From Pseudoneurospora amorphoporcata (lineage: Eukaryota > Ascomycota > Sordariomycetes > Sordariales > Sordariaceae): 64,000 nucleotides of DNA. The position numbers were made by a program, and so were the translations under genes. Below the pieces are notes generated by a model. That model was not told where the DNA came from. It was given only the letters and a program-made list of their open reading frames with translations, and ran no database searches. The stretch covers positions 1-64,000 of the forward strand of contig MU859257.1 in assembly GCA_033297205.1 (NCBI GenBank). The letters are read 5' to 3'. Positions 41,540-55,900 of the stretch are shown here, piece after piece (position 1 is the first letter of the stretch; every line of letters begins with the position of its first letter).

Positions 41540-43497
41540 CTAACTATTCCTCAAAATTCCCACCACCCCACCCACCTTCCTCCCCAACCCCATCCCATAC
41601 CCAACCTCCACCACGCCCCTCGCAAACCTCCAGCTCTGCTCCTGATCTGGAACAGGATACTGCATCGGCCTAGGAATCGCCGTCCGGACACCAAGCCAGT
41701 AAAACCGATCCTCGCAAACGGCCTTGATATTACACAACCCCCTGAGTCCCTCCTCGCCCGCAAACCTTCCATACCCCGACCCGCCCATGCCTCCAAAGGG
41801 GAGCTGGACAGCATACGTACAGCCAAAGTCGTTGACGGCCACCATACCCGCTTTCAGTCCCTTGACGACTTGTTGCAAAGTGCCATCCCATTCCGAGCCG
41901 AACACGGAGCTTCCCAAGCCAAAGTTCGGGATGTTGGCTACGGCGAGGATGTCCTGAGCCGAAGAAGAGGCGGCGCGCATCACCACCATTATGGGACCGA
42001 AACATTCCTCCTGGGCAATGGCCATGTCGGGCCTGACGTCCACAAGCAGAGTGGGGACGAAGTAGTGACCGCTGGGGTGTTCAGGGTGGGAGTAGCGCTT
42101 GCCGCCGGCAAGGAGTCTAGCTCCCTGTCTGACGGCGTCAGCGACGAGGTTCTCGAGACGGGCAAAGGCGTTGTCGGAGATCATGGCGCCCACATCGGCT
42201 GTGGGGCCCAGACGGAGAGCGCGCACGCGCGGGGTGAGCATGGAGATGAGGCTGTCGTAGTGTTCGGGGGCGGCGACTATGCGCTCGATGCCAATGCAGT
42301 TCTGCCCGGAGGCTTGGAAGGTGCCGCGCATCAACGTGTTGACGATGCGAGGGAGGTCGGACTTGGAGGTAGAGGCGAGCACGATGGAGGCGTCTTTGCC
42401 GCCGAGCTCGGCGAGGACGGGGATCAGGGCCTTGGAGGCCGATTCGGCGACTTTCTTGGCGACGGGCTGCGAGCCGATGAAGGTGATGTGGCTGATTTTA
42501 GGGTGGGAGGTGATGTGGTTGGCGGTTTGGGGCCAGCAGACGACGGTTTCTGATTAACAAATTGGTTAGCCGAATTGGACTTCCAGGTAAGTGGTAGGGA
42601 TAAGGAGGGCCGGAAACACGTACGAACAAGCGCAGGATTATGGCCATGCGAAACCAACGCGCCCCTGATCACACTCGTAAACCACTGCGAGCTCCAAGCC
42701 GTCTGCTCCGACACCTTGACCACGATACCGTTGCCCGCAAACAGCGCGCTAATCACGGGTCCGATCAAGTTGTGGAACGGATAGTTCCAGCTCACCAGCG
42801 CAGCGACGACGCCCAGCGGCTCGTAGTACACCGTGTTCCGCTTATACGCCATCAACAAGTTCGTAGGCCTTGACTCCGAGCGCAGCGCCTTCTCGCCGTG
42901 CTTGAGAGTCCACTGCAGCTTCTCGGCCGTGACCAGGATCTCACCCAGCTGGGCATCCACCATGGTCTTGCCGCTGTCGAGACAAGCCACCTTGCAGATC
43001 TCCTCTTGGTTGTCGAGAACATATTGGAGCAGGGAGCGAAGCACGGCGCGGCGCTGGCGAAACGTGGTCTTGGCCCATTCGGCCTGGGCGGCGTGAGCTT
43101 GGTCGATGGCGCGGTCGATGCCCTCGGGGGTCGAAGGGTTGACGAAGCCGAGGAACTGGCCGGTAGCGGGGGCGTAGCATTGGATGGCAGAGGTGCCCGA
43201 CACTTTGATCGAGGGGTTCTCAAGGATCTTCTCCTCCTTGGGGAAGTTGGCGGGAGAAATCGTGTAGCGGATCGGACCGTCTTCGCGGGGGCTGGCGATG
43301 TACAAGACGGCCAGCGCGGCGAGGGCCGACCAGACGAGGGCCCATGATGATTCGGGCATGTAGCCTCCTATTCTGTTGTTGCGCCGTGCTTGTCAGTACA
43401 TGCAAGTAAAAGAGGGTGTAGCTAACTGCACGTACGGCGTATCCTCCAAAGCGGTCCGGAGCTGCACGAGCAGACTCCTAGGTATCTCCGCCGCCAT
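41540..43497 (-). CDS. MSC7: Membrane-anchored aldehyde dehydrogenase, Msc7 type
   Basis: Three exons: 43497-43436, 43372-42624 and 42549-41540; 606 aa. The ALDH superfamily oxidises aldehydes with NAD(P)+. The yeast relative Msc7 is an ER protein of unclear substrate, first noted in meiotic sister-chromatid recombination. An N-terminal membrane segment (WALVWSALAALAVLYIA, residues about 29-45) is followed by the complete ALDH core: SWNYPFHNLIGPVISAL (cofactor site), ELGGKD (general base Glu), GQNCIGIERI (catalytic Cys), ECFGPIMVV and LPFGGMGGSGYGRFAG. After the core there is a tail of about 60 residues with a hydrophobic stretch (VGYGMGLGRKVGGVVGILRN), possibly a second membrane contact. Introns of 63 and 74 bp carry standard sites and a GGCTAAC branch. 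Confidence 0.9.
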
Positions 43498-45043
43498 TCT
43501 TGTGAGCTTGTGGAGGCCAGGCCAACGGCAGACCAACTAAGGTCTCTTGACAGCAGGACTATGCCTTAGAATTGTACGTAGGTAGGTGTCAAGGAGAAGC
43601 TCGAAGTCGCAAAATAAATAAACCTCCAGGGGCAGCTCGCATTCGAGCTCGCACTACTGCTGTACTAACAAGTATTGCCTGCCGGTGGCGCTATATGTGG
43701 GGTGTACTTGCATTTGACCAATCAGTGGCACTGACGCCTGCGGCAACGCCTTGAGTGCGAGCCGCAAGGGTTCCCATCTCCCACCGGCCCCTTTTCTCCA
43801 TGTCAACTGTGCGATTTATCAAGTCAGTCAACAATCGAGGGTCAAGGCTGTTCTCAATCGTACTGCGATAGAAGCTGGTACTGAGGAGACCGCAATACTT
43901 TTAGCTACGGTGTATCATGTCCATGTTTTCCTCAAGAGGTTCCAAGAAAATCCTCAACAGAATAAATGGCTGTTAACAAATAAACACCATGTAAGTGTTG
44001 CGAATACCTTCCATTCTCGTTGGTTTTCCTTGGTCTACATCTTGTTCCATGTGCCGAGTTTGGTTCACGCAAGGTTTTACGAGGTAGCCATTTGAAATCA
44101 TTTGGATTTGAATGCATATGCTGTCCTGTGTAATCTGAAACGTTTAAACATTCATAAAAGTAGGACTGCGCTAAACATGAGGAATAGAACTATCTAAGAC
44201 GCGTGAATCCGTCAATATACTCATTCAACACACCCAACAGCCATCCCACTTTGTATGTCCTTTTTTTTCGCTGGCAACAAAGCTTACTAGTAATGAACCA
44301 AAAACAACAAGAAAGAAGTGAGGTGACGATAAGTGCGCGGGGTATATATAAATAATTAATAATATACACTTTTTGCCTTTTTGCGGATTGTTGTAGTTGT
44401 TGTACTTCACTTTGCTTGCTCTCTCACATCTTTTAGTGGCCCTCTTCTCTTCCTCCCAATTCCTCCCATTTTCTTCCCATTTTCTCTTCTTCCTCACCAT
44501 ACCTCGTCTCTCTCCCTCCGTTAGCCCTCCCGCTTTCTTGATTGCTTCCTCAATAGCTCCCCTTCGACCCCTCTAGTAGTGGTGTGGTATGTACCAAGAA
44601 AACAAAAAGCAGCCATAAACCAAAAAGTAGATTTGTTGATTCAACGGCAGCCGGAAAAAAAAAAGGTTCGACAAAAGCAAGCAACAGTACATACTATCGC
44701 GGCAGCAGGTATAAGAACGCAGCAGGTAGCAGGCAGGCAACAGCAGCCTGTTCCAAGACCCTGTGTGACGAAAAACAAAAACACAAGACAGAAAATAGAT
44801 GTGAAAATCTCCCTACCCCCCACCCCATTCCTCCCCAAGGCTGCAAGACACAACATGCAGCTCCAACAACATCACCAACCAACCAAAAAGTCATGTATGC
44901 GGGGCCATGAAATCATGTCCTTCCCTTTCCTTATCTTCCCGTTCCCTTCCTTCGCACTCATCTCAACTTCGTGGCCATGCATGCACTTCATTCCTTTATA
45001 CTTTCTTTATCGACTCAACTCACTCGTTTCCCCCTTCTTAACG
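43498..45043. other. Intergenic (1.5 kb)
   Basis: Aldehyde dehydrogenase promoter and flippase 3' flank. AT-rich around 44330-44400. No gene or RNA supported. Confidence 0.45.
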
Positions 45044-48000
45044 TCATTGATGACTCTCCCGCCCTTCGTCCCTCTCATCCACGTTTTCTACCCCAGGATG
45101 CGGAACCTCGTCTTCACTCCTCTTGCTAAACACCGACAATCCCCTCTTACGCATTGTGGTCAGATTGAACCTCCTTTGCGCCCCTGGCGTCGGCAAGTTC
45201 TGCGCGGAATGTGTCGACTCGATCCGACTTAGCCTGGCAGCCGACGTAAAGTCGTTGGATTGCTCCAAACTCTGCCTGATGCGGCTGCGATCCAAATCCA
45301 TTGACCGGCGCAAACGATCGTATGAAGGCCTGGCGCGGTCGATGGACGGGCGTCCGCCGCCCATTGGTGGCTCATCCTCGAGCTGGTTGGTGTCGAGCGA
45401 GTGCCGCGTGTAATTAGTCCCGTCACTGCCGTTCTGAGCGCGCGTGTTGTGCGTAGTGACGGATGGCGGATAGATAGGCCGGCGATCCTCGTCGACACTG
45501 GTGTAGTGCGTGTGCTTGGAATGCTTAGACGACTTGGACTTGGCGCGGCGGCTGGAAGATTCGGAGGAGCCGGAGGAGGTACCCTTGAGGGCGTCATCGT
45601 CGGCAGGAGCAACGACAGGCGCTTCAACAGCCTTGTATTGGCCAGAGGAGATGCGCTCGCGAATGATGTCGACGTCGTACGGGAACATCTGCTTCTGGAT
45701 GCACTTGGTGACAAGACGGGGCAACAAGCAAATGGTGGGGGTGACGATGAAAGCCATCCAGAAGGTGAACTCGGCGTAGACCTGGGGAGCGGCCTGGTAG
45801 AACTGGGCCGAGTAGCTGGTGGCCGTGTAGACGCCGGTCCAGAAGAAGATGAAGATATCACTGAGGAAGACAACCAGGAGCATCACCCAATCCCACCTGT
45901 ACGTGTTCATCAGGATGTACATGTTGATGGTCAAGACGGCAGGGTGGGCGATGTAGCAGCCCAGTCTTGTCCTTTCCTGGACGTCGAGACCATTTCCAGA
46001 GGCGGCAGGGCTGAGGATACAGAAGATGAACGGGATGAAGAAACTTATTACAGATTGGTAGATACCATCAGCCATGTAAGCCCTGCGAGATTGTTAGTGA
46101 CGCCTTCAACCATACTATAGGTGCGAATTACATACCAGAATTTGGTCTGTGTCCACTCAAGCCGTTCGATACCGCGACGGTAAAGTTGAGGAACGGCCAG
46201 GGACACAGTGTCGCTCACATCCTGATCCAGGACACCCATGAGGATGACCGGGATGGAAGTGAAGAACAGGTTAAACATCAGAATGTAGGTATAGTCAAAA
46301 ATGTACGAGATGTCGAAGTCGCAGAAGATCTGGAACCAGAAGATGGCCCATGTCCACACCATGTTCTTGTAGAAGAAGTTGCTAATTGTCTCTGCCAAGC
46401 GACGATAGGACCAGCGACCGTGGACGAGCACCAAGCGTGTCAGGAATCTGAACTGGCCGATGGCGTAATCAGAAGACATGACAGCCTGGCGACCTTCCTC
46501 ACCAGCAATACCGACACCGACATCAGCCTCTTGAATCATGGCAACGTCGTTGGCACCATCACCGATAGAGAGGGTCATGACGTCCAAGCCGTTCTTGACC
46601 ATGGAGACGACAGCAGCCTTCTGAGCGGGACTGACACGGCAGCAGAGCACCGACTTGCACTGCTTGCACAGCAGCAGGAACTTCTGCTTGAGCGTGTCAC
46701 TGAGAACCCACCGAAGGGTGAATCCGTCAATGACGAGACCGTGAGTAGACGCTGGCGGTTCGTGATCCTTCTTGGCCTGCTTGAGCTCCTCATCGCTGCC
46801 GGTCATGTTGAACTTGGCCAAGCCCTTGTCGAGCTCTTCTTCGGCAAGACGCAGGTACTCAGCTTCTTGCTGGACACCAGCCTCGTCCTCGTTAACCTGC
46901 AAGCGCACAAGATCCATGTCGTTGTTGAGGAGATTGCAAGAGAAACCAATGTTGATAGCGGTCTCGACCTTGTCACCGGTAAGAACCCAGAGCTTGATAC
47001 CGGCGTTGCCGAGGAGCTCAATGGCATCGGGCACACCGTCCTGGAGACGATCCTCAATGGCGGTACCTCCAAGCAGAGTGAGATCCTGTTCGATTTTGTC
47101 GGCAATTTCCTCGAGCTTCTCTTCGCGGTTCTCCAGGGCAGTAGCAGCAATGTCGTGCTCCTTCTTCCACTCGTAGTATTCCTGCTCAGTCAGCTCCCTC
47201 TCCGCAATACAGAGAGTACGGAGACCTTCGACAGCGAACATTTCGAGGTGTTCAGCGGTTTCCTTGCGCAGCTCCTTTTGCTCGCCGCGCTTCAGACGGG
47301 AGTAGATGATACTGTCGGCGCCCTTGCAGAAGAGGATGATCTTGCCGTCAGGCATTCTGACGATCGCGCTCATTCTCTTTCTGCTGGAGTTGAATTCGAT
47401 GATGTTGAGAACGGGGTAGTGCATGTCCTTGCCCATGACGTTGACATTCACTCCTCCATCGGACATACCGAGGACAGTGAAGCCCATATCGCGAGCGGTA
47501 GCAACCAGAGCGGCTTCATCCGGAGATTGCGCCTTGAAGATCATCTTGGGAGAATCGCCAGGCTGCTTCTCCGCAACGACGGTGTGGCAGAGAGCAAGGG
47601 CCAGCATAAAGTGCTCGTTGGCCTTTGCTTGCTCGGGGCCGTTCTTACCAGCAAGATCTTCAACAAAGTCGGGAGCAACAAACGTAAGGTCTTCATCGTG
47701 GAGATAGGGGTTGTTGTGAATCTCACGGAGACCCATGAGGGCGCGTGCCTTGGCCTCCTCAATCTCGTCCTTGATCTTGGCGATTTCAGACTCGATGTCC
47801 ACTCCGCCATTCCGCTTGCTCATTCCAATCTGCGCTTCGGTAAAGGCTTCTCCGTAGGGCTGTCCGTTGATCGTGGCCTTCTTGAACTCCATCACGTTTT
47901 GCGTCAGGGTACCGGTCTTGTCGGAGAAAATGTACTCAATCTGACCAACATCGTCGGAGATGTTCCAGGACTTGGGGATACAAGGCGCATCGATCGGCTC

Positions 48001-49946
48001 GTAGTACATGTGGATATCGCTGTAGATGAAATAGGCCTGCAGCGTCCGGACGATTTCGAGCGAGATGTAGAGCGAGATAGGCACCAGGTTCTGGAAGACA
48101 ATAACTGCAGCCCAAAAGGTGATAAATCCCGTGAGACTCGCGGTCCCGCCAATAGAGCCCCAGTCGAACCAGTAAGAGGAAGCATCGGTCTTTGACCAAG
48201 CGACACCGTTAACGATAGCCGCGATCAGACACATAATCAGAAGAATGCAGAAGTTGTAGACGACGTTAATGTTGAGCTCACGGGCAATGCGAGCCCGCTT
48301 GCTGGGAGTAACTCCTGCATTCATCATGATCTTGGTATCGTGACCTGTAAAGACGACGACGCCGAGAGCCCATTCGGTGTTCCTAAGATTGCAGCCACGA
48401 AGAAGCATGTTGTCGATGCTAATGGGCTCCGACATCTCGATCGGGTCGCCATCCTCGTCGTTGGGAAGTTCCTGGAGCCACCTGACCGCACCGTTGTACT
48501 TGTAAAGATTGGGCTGAGGAGGCTCGCTTTCGATGATGAACTGCGCACGTTCACAATCACGGGCATGCTTCATTCCACGGCCGCACCGGAGAGCAGAGCG
48601 AACCTTGAGATTGGTTTCACCGTCCAAGTTCTTGGTCTCAACGTAGCAAGAGCCATCCGGATCTGAAGTTGACAGAATGATGACATCCGCCGGAATTTCG
48701 TCATCGTTGTAGATACGAACAAAATCCCCCACGACCAAGCTCTTCCAGGCGTCCTTGGCGAATCTGGCCTTACCAGTAATGGGAAGATTGTGGTTGACCA
48801 AGTCTCCCTTGATTTCTTGCATGCCGTATTGGTCGATCTGGCGACTTGATCCTTCACCGGGGAAGTCCATTTCATTCGGTTGGCGCGGAAGTGGCGAGGG
48901 AACTGGCGTCATTTCAACATCGTCTCGTTGGACATTGAGGGAGCGTCTAGAACGAGAGGTTCTCGACTCCATCGACATGCGCGGATCCGGTTCATCGTGC
49001 GAGGCTGTGTGGTTCTTCAGGCTCGGGTTGTCGTCCTCCTTTTTCCATAGCCCTTCGGTCTGGTGCCATAGAGCACCAAAGATTTTTGAGTTTGCCTTTT
49101 TGAACTTGCGCCACAGAGATACGTTATCCTCCTCGACGTTGACATTGGGAATGCCATGCAATTTGTGGACGGGCGCATTGTTGAGAACATTATCCAAGAC
49201 GGTTCTTCGGTAGTCTTCGACTGCATCCTTGATAGCGGTGATACAGATAATAACAATTAGAGGGACGGCGTTGAGTCCGGGGTTAACACCACCAAATATG
49301 GGGAAAATCTAGGAGGGCGTTCACGTATCAGCATCAACAACACTAGAGGCCCAAAAGACATGGCTAGCTCTGGTTTCCGAACAAGGGGTGGGATCGGCAG
49401 GGGGCAAGGAGTTCCAGAGGGAGAGCGGATCTTGCGGTGGCAGCGGTGGAGGAGTTGGATACTCACAACTAAAATAACAAGGAAAAGGAAGAAAATGTTG
49501 GCAATGTTGTGAAACTGAAACCACAAGTTCTTGGGGATGAAGGAGAGCGGCGTGTATTTTGCTGTTCGGATCTTGTTTCGCGGATACTGCTGCGTTGGAT
49601 GTCCTTCGTCATCCTTGAAGTCGTCGGCTAATGGCAGGCCAAAGAAGACGGTCCTTGGCTCTGAATGTTGACCTTCGGCGTCATCCTTTCCTGCGTTACC
49701 ACCGGCAGTAGGCGGTGGCGTCTCGGACTGCCCTGCCGTCGAGTCGGATTTCCCCGAGTGCCCCGAGGCCCTCTTCTTCTCGGCGCCGAAAGCGTTTCCT
49801 TTGTTGTTCCTATTCCTCAACGAGAGGCGCTTCAGCCCACTGCTCTTGACGGTGAGTTTCCGTGTAGCCCATCGTGATCGTTGCGTCGAGGTTATTGGTG
49901 TTGGTTCAGCACCCCCTTCGTCTTCGTCTGCTGGTCTGGGAGTCAT
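45044..49946 (-). CDS. DNF1: P4-ATPase phospholipid flippase, Dnf1/Dnf2 type
   Basis: Three exons: 49946-49467, 49308-46136 and 46082-45044; 1,563 aa. Moves phosphatidylcholine/ethanolamine-type lipids to the cytosolic leaflet of plasma membrane and endosomes, normally with a Cdc50-family subunit. The N-terminus contains QYPRNKIRTAKYTPLSFIPK, the NPGLNAVPLIV membrane pair and DNVSLWRKFKKANSK, all as in Dnf1/2 rather than Drs2, Dnf3 or Neo1. The P-type motifs are present: phosphorylation site DKTGTLTQN (residue about 620), nucleotide-domain KGADSIIYSRL and SPDEAALVATARDMGFT, and hinge GDGANDVAMIQEADVGVGI. Membrane segments such as NLFFTSIPVILMGVLDQDV and DGIYQSVISFFIPFIF follow. A disordered Ser/Arg-rich C-terminal tail of about 180 residues carries several basic-Ser sites that would suit kinase control, as known for Fpk1 targets in yeast (inference). 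The opposite-strand open frames are shadows. Confidence 0.95.
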
Positions 49947-52900
49947 GATGAGGGAGTCGCGGGCAGAGCCCGATCAGCCCGAGCTGTGCGCCAGGATGGC
50001 CAAGTTGGCCTTCGTTGCTGTTTAAATCGCCACTTCAAGTTGTGGTAACTGGGTTGCGAAAAGGCCAATTCAATGGTCGGCGATGCGATTGATGACCCGG
50101 TGGCAGTACGGTAGAGCACCTGGTTCGATCTCGTGAGGGAGGGAGGTGATAGAACTCGAAATGCTAAGTAAGAAGTGTCGTCGGTATCCCGGTGCAGGCG
50201 AATCCCGACAAAGCAAAACTTGGGAAGGGAGTTGCGGATGTTGCGGATGTTGCAGGACGTTATTGGTTTCGGGATATAGCGTCAGGTCGTTTGAATGATA
50301 GAAGAAGCAAATGTAAGGTATGCGACTAGTCGATTCGGACGGAAGATCACGAAAAGAGCGTCAGAGTCGTAACCAAGAGCGATCTGAGAGTTCAGGCGCG
50401 GCTGGCACGTTCTCGAAAGGGGGGGGAAATGGGAAAGAGAGCGAAAAGAGAGTTTTGGCGCCCTTGGACGGTGGGAAGAGAAGGGCGGCGGTTTATTGGC
50501 TATGGCAGCCCGTCACAGCACAGCACTCAGCGAGATGGGATGCGGTGCATGTGTCCAGTACATGAGAGTGAGTGCGAGAAGTGCAAGCGAAACGGGAGGG
50601 CAGAATCATTCATCAGTGCTGACGGGAGTGAGGCAGTAGCAGTCCAGTACAGCACGCAGCAGCAGTGACAGCGGGTTGGCAGTGAGGAACAGAAGGCACT
50701 GAGTGGTCAGGGCAGCAGGGCCACCATGGTCGCCCGTGGGCTTTGTGGACAGGGGCACGGAGACCTGGGCTCCTTCTAGGGCCCGGGAAAGCCGGGGTTG
50801 ACTTTTCTGGGGCCAACAGAAGCCAGGGCAAGTGGATCCCCGCCGGCACAACGAAGCGGACTTTGTAACAAGTGCGAGCGACTGTAACCACTGGTACGAG
50901 TCGATACACGTTCAAACCCGTCACGAAAGGTACCTAGACCCGGCTTGTATTTTTTGGCTCCATCCAGGCCGTTGATCAGTACATTGTTTGTTGCTGCAGG
51001 AGGATGGAGCTCGAAGGGCCATCATCATCCAATTGGACTACATTTCAGCCGGATGAGGTCACTGCATGGCCGAAAGATAAAATGACATTTCACAGGGTCA
51101 AAACCGCAAAAGACCGAAACCCACGACACGCGTTTCTTGGCAAGGAAACCTTTTCCACTTCTGACTTTTTCGTTCTTTCAGAATTACAGACACCTTTCCT
51201 TGCACTTTCCAGGCACAGCTCAAGTGGCTTCAAGATGCCAAGGGATCTGGAATACCACAATCCCAATGATGGAAAGATCCAACATGCACCATGTGGACGG
51301 CCCGATGGACGACTGTGAAAGGCCGACAAAACAGGGTTTCTGAACAAAAACCCATCCAGATACAACCTAGGACCCTGGAATTGGTAATCAACGAAATTGT
51401 ACCCATCGCCAGCCAACCAGGGACGCCGGCCATCCTCCTTCCCACGCCTCCACGATTTCCACTCTTTTTTCGCCCACCGCCAAAGTGCAACGAAGAAGAA
51501 GACGGGCCCAGGAGACTCCCCAGTTCATTTCACGGCGTCGCGGCACGAGAAATGTGGGGCATCTGGGCCTTCCACTCGTTCCTGGCGTTGTTCCTCCACT
51601 CCCGCTTGTTCACCACCACGGCCAACCCTGTTGTTCGCCAAATACCATAGTCGCGGTCAACGGGCACCTCGAAAGTCGACCTGAGACTTTTTGGACTTTG
51701 TCCGGCCCGGCTCTGGAATCGGTTGATGCTGGAATCCGCCCAGCCATGGTTATTCGGTGTTATTCACAAGCATAACCTAAACGCCCGGCACATGCCTCAA
51801 CCGGCCACCTCCAACTCATATCTTTATTCCTCTGCCTTTCTGTGTATCAATGGAATTGTTACACGTGAAACATTACCAGAGCAAACACCCCAACCTCGAC
51901 ACCATACCCTCGACACCACGGCACCTGATTCCAAAAAGACCACAGTGGCATCCGGGAGGCCCGGCCCCTCGCTGTCAGCTCCCAGAGAGGCTTCACGCCC
52001 CCGTCTCTTGTCTCTCCCTGTAAAGACTGGGTGTAAGAGCACACCAAATGCACGTGCTGGCCAAGAAACATGGAAGCCGTCGTCGATCTTGCGGTTTTCT
52101 TGCAGAGATCGCAGGTGGAAAGGTGGGAAGAAGTGGGGGATAGGGATTCCGAACAATGGCCTTTCCGGGCCATATCAACGGAACCAATCAACCACTCAAT
52201 TTATTCTCACTCCCCTCCTCGCGATGCACCCGGTGCACCTCCTCATTTCTCTATTTGACTTTTTTATAGTCAGCAGGTTTGAGATCTGTCTGATTCCTCT
52301 CCGCTCTCGGTACGTACGGTTATTGTTCCCTTGAATATGATACGTTTATACAGGGCACACTTACAGACCTTCACCATAACATCGTGGAGATCAGGAAGGT
52401 GTCAGCAAAAGCAAGAAGCAGCCATCATGCACCACGCAATGGCGGCAATGCGCTTTGCCCTGCTATTTTTTTTCTCGGGTTTTACCCAAAACCCGGGTCC
52501 CGAAGCCGCGTCGTATAAAAGTCCGCAATGGTCCAGCTTCGGAGCCATTCCTCTTTCTGAACCCTCCAAGTGGAAGGCGACGAATAGAACGGAGTCGCCT
52601 GCCCAATCAGGTATAAGTTCTCATTCATCTGCAAATTGAGGTGGTAGCTTGACGGGCTTGGCTCACCAGTTTCAATAATCAGTACTCGGCTTTCTTGAAT
52701 TGGACTTGCCAAAAATGTTGCATTGCGAAACAGTTGCCTCTCGAGAAAAACACAAAAGACCGAATCGCGGGGTTTTGATCTTCGCACTTTGATGAAGGGC
52801 GGACTAAAGGGATCTTCTCTTATCGTGGGGAAGACCGACCATCTTGCCCAACCAACGAAGAAAAAAATAGGGGCTAGCTCTGCAGCGATGGGGGCAACTG

Positions 52901-55900
52901 AGTGGTATCTTGAAATCTTCAGTCCACAGTGGACGTTGAATTCTGATCTCTCTTTCTCATGATCCAATACTACAAGCCCATCCGCCACCTCATTATTATG
53001 ACTTGCAGCGCCACCAGACCAGGTGCCCCAGTGTTCTCAAGCAGCGACATATATTTACCAGAAAATGCAGCCAGCCAGCCTTGGCCGCGGTTTATACAAC
53101 GGTTTCATTTAATAAACCCATGACTGACCAGATAGAGATCCATGATCACACCGCTGGCAGCGCGTCTACTCGTCCCCGTCGTTGATGAGGGTCCCGGATT
53201 CTGCCTAGCCTAGGATGGAGAAACAACCTGAAAAGAAAGAAACCCAGGCGGTCCTGACAAGGGAAGCAAAACGGAGCCCGACCGATGGCCGACTGACCAC
53301 CGCCGACCTGGCGAACCCAGCTACCCAGCGACCCCTATTTTACAGCCTCGATGGACCCTCTTCAAGAAAGAAAGGACGGGGTCTAATAACGACTCCCAAC
53401 CTCAAATCCTCACCCTTTTCACAAGCCTTGCGAGCAATACCTTCAAGGTTCTTCTTTCCAGTCTCGCATGTCCGAGATCCGAAAGCATTCCTCTGTGTCT
53501 CTCTTTCTGAAGACTGAAAGATGAAAAGATTTGCGGCTCAGCCCGGCCCGTCCGCTCGCTCGCTGCCAGCCCAGTGCGGCGCCTGCCCCGGCCGGTGTAC
53601 GCCGCTGTGCCTAGCAGGGCAGGGCAGGGCAAAGATATCCCGTGACTACCAAGTGAACGTCGACCGGCTCTTGAATGAATGAATGGGTGATGACCCTTTT
53701 CAGTAAACAATCTTCCTTGGATACCTCTACCGACCCATCTCTAGGCTTTGGATCTGATGTGGTTCCCGATATGGTGTTTGTATAACACGCCAATTTTACC
53801 TGTGACGATGTTTCAGTGACATTGGTTCATCCCAAAACCACCGCAAGATTTCCTGGGCTTCTAGTTTTGGGTTTTGGTTTTCGGGTGCCCTCTAAGCCTC
53901 GTTCGTGATACAGTACGCTTGAGTACAGAGTTCTTGGAGTTGGCAGTTTGCGTTTTACTGCTTCTGGCATCTACAGACGTGGAAAGAGAAAGGGACGAAC
54001 ACCGTGCAAGGCTAAAAGTATACCCCGAAAAGTGCTTCCACACTTCACGATATGCCCACTTCCGACTTGGGACTTATGAGCTCGTGATGAATCATCATGA
54101 CCCCTCATGACGCTTACATCGTTGAAGAAATGCCATGATGTGAATCACCGAACTGTAGGTCGCAAAGCTACCTTAGGGATACCACCCGTGCCAGTAACAT
54201 GACACAACCGCACAAACAAACAGCCGTTAAACGCAGCACATACACCAAAGCTCCGGGTAGACAAATGTACTGCGTAGGGCAAGTTTCATACTACCACTTT
54301 TAGACTTCCGGGAAGGGAAGGAAAAAAAAGGCGTGAAAGACATGAAAGTCGATGATGAAACTTACACTCTTGTGTAACCGTGCGTGCGCCGATGTTCCGA
54401 GGGATGAACGATGAACGATGAATGAGACCCAAGACGGGACGGACCCTTTTTGTTCTTCCCTTTTCCGAATACTGTACCTACCTAATGGCCATACATATCG
54501 TTTGTTACCAATACACTACAATCGAGATAGGTTGACGAACTGATACCCAACAATGCTCGGAACTGGAACAGTTCGTTCGTTGGGTCAGCATTGCATCGAG
54601 TTTTTTCATGCAGATGTTTTGAATGTCAGCGTTACCACTGCATAGATGGGACTTAAGACCGAGTACAGTAACCTTCCCGCTGACAAGAGTCGAGGACGAA
54701 GTTTAACGCCGAAGTCAAACCAAAACCTCAATTCCTCGAAATCCAGACCTTTTTGGGAAGGGCGAACAAAGAAACGCGCTTCTCGATCCGTTGATTCCAA
54801 AGGACCTTCGGCTTCCAAAGAGCTGAACGGATCGTCCCCTATCTATGAGTCCAACAGGGGTTACCCTAGCAGAGTGTAAAAGCGCTGGTACCTGACGTCC
54901 AAGCGGTCGCCAAGAAGGTCGTCTAGCGAGATGTTGAAATTACCATACAGACCACACCAAAACCTTGACAATTAGTCTAGATGATTGTCTTGGATCAGAT
55001 AAAACAGACGAAGGGAACCTCAGGAAGGGGTGAGCGTGTGAACGTGGGAATGGATTGAGGCTGTGAACACTTGGCTTTGACTTGGCCGCTTTTTGGTTTG
55101 AACTGTAAGATTGTGAGACGCTGAGGAGGGCCGAGGTAAAAGCCTGAGAAGAGCCTGAGAAGCCTGAGGAGGGAAAGGTGAAGTGCTGAAACCCGAACAT
55201 GCTTAAAACATGGCTCCACGGATTGGCGATATCGAGCTCCTGGGTTCATTTTGAAAATGCTATTAAAAGGGAAGGGAATTCGGGATGGCATCATCGCCCG
55301 AGGGTCGTCTGTCTTGAAAGAAACCCTTGAGATGTTGTCTGGTGTAAAGACATAACACTTCAATGTTCGAAAACTGAACTTACGGATATCTCAGCGACTT
55401 CCCCATCTTCCCCTTCGTTTCCATCACGGAACTCATGACCGAATCAAAAACGATCCAAAGAAGCGAACAGAAGGGGCAGACTTGGGTCACCCCTCAAACT
55501 GGAAACGGGAATATTCATGCCCGAGCCCGTACCAAAACTCCGACACAATGGTCAATGCAGGGGCTGCCAAAAAATTCCCTTCGGCCGGCCATTTGGGTTT
55601 GACGTTTCGGAGCTTCGAGAATGTCTTCCGCTTTCTCGGCCGGGGTATGCGCTGCCGCTGAAGTACAGTCACTCGCTCGTGGATAAAAGCCCTTGGCTGT
55701 GCCATTCGCTTCGAATCTCTCTCCAAGCCATAGGCTTTCTTTCTCGTCGCTGACGTCGATGACATTTGATGAATGGCCAAGCCATCATGTGCTTTAATGA
55801 GAGCTTGTGTGTGAGACCGAGTGAGTGATTGTGAACCAATTGCTCGGATTGGTGTTTTGTTAGTGCTGAGAGAAGGATTGAATGTGCGTTTCATGTTGTG

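Noticed and set aside
46186..48195. 669-codon open frame on the plus strand
   Set aside because: It is the antisense shadow of the P4-ATPase exon, which has all family motifs on the minus strand; the shadow has none.
50090..50140. A-box- and B-box-like sequences suggesting a tRNA (GGTTCGATC)
   Set aside because: The two boxes are too close and no cloverleaf stems can be drawn.
52331..52639. Plus-strand frame containing NPGP, reminiscent of a 2A-type or LINE-encoded motif
   Set aside because: The residues before NPGP do not fit the 2A consensus (no DxE) and no reverse transcriptase follows.
52482..52988. 168-codon minus-strand open frame in the gene desert
   Set aside because: No domain, no intron, overlaps other chance frames, and there is no recognisable family; not enough to call a gene.
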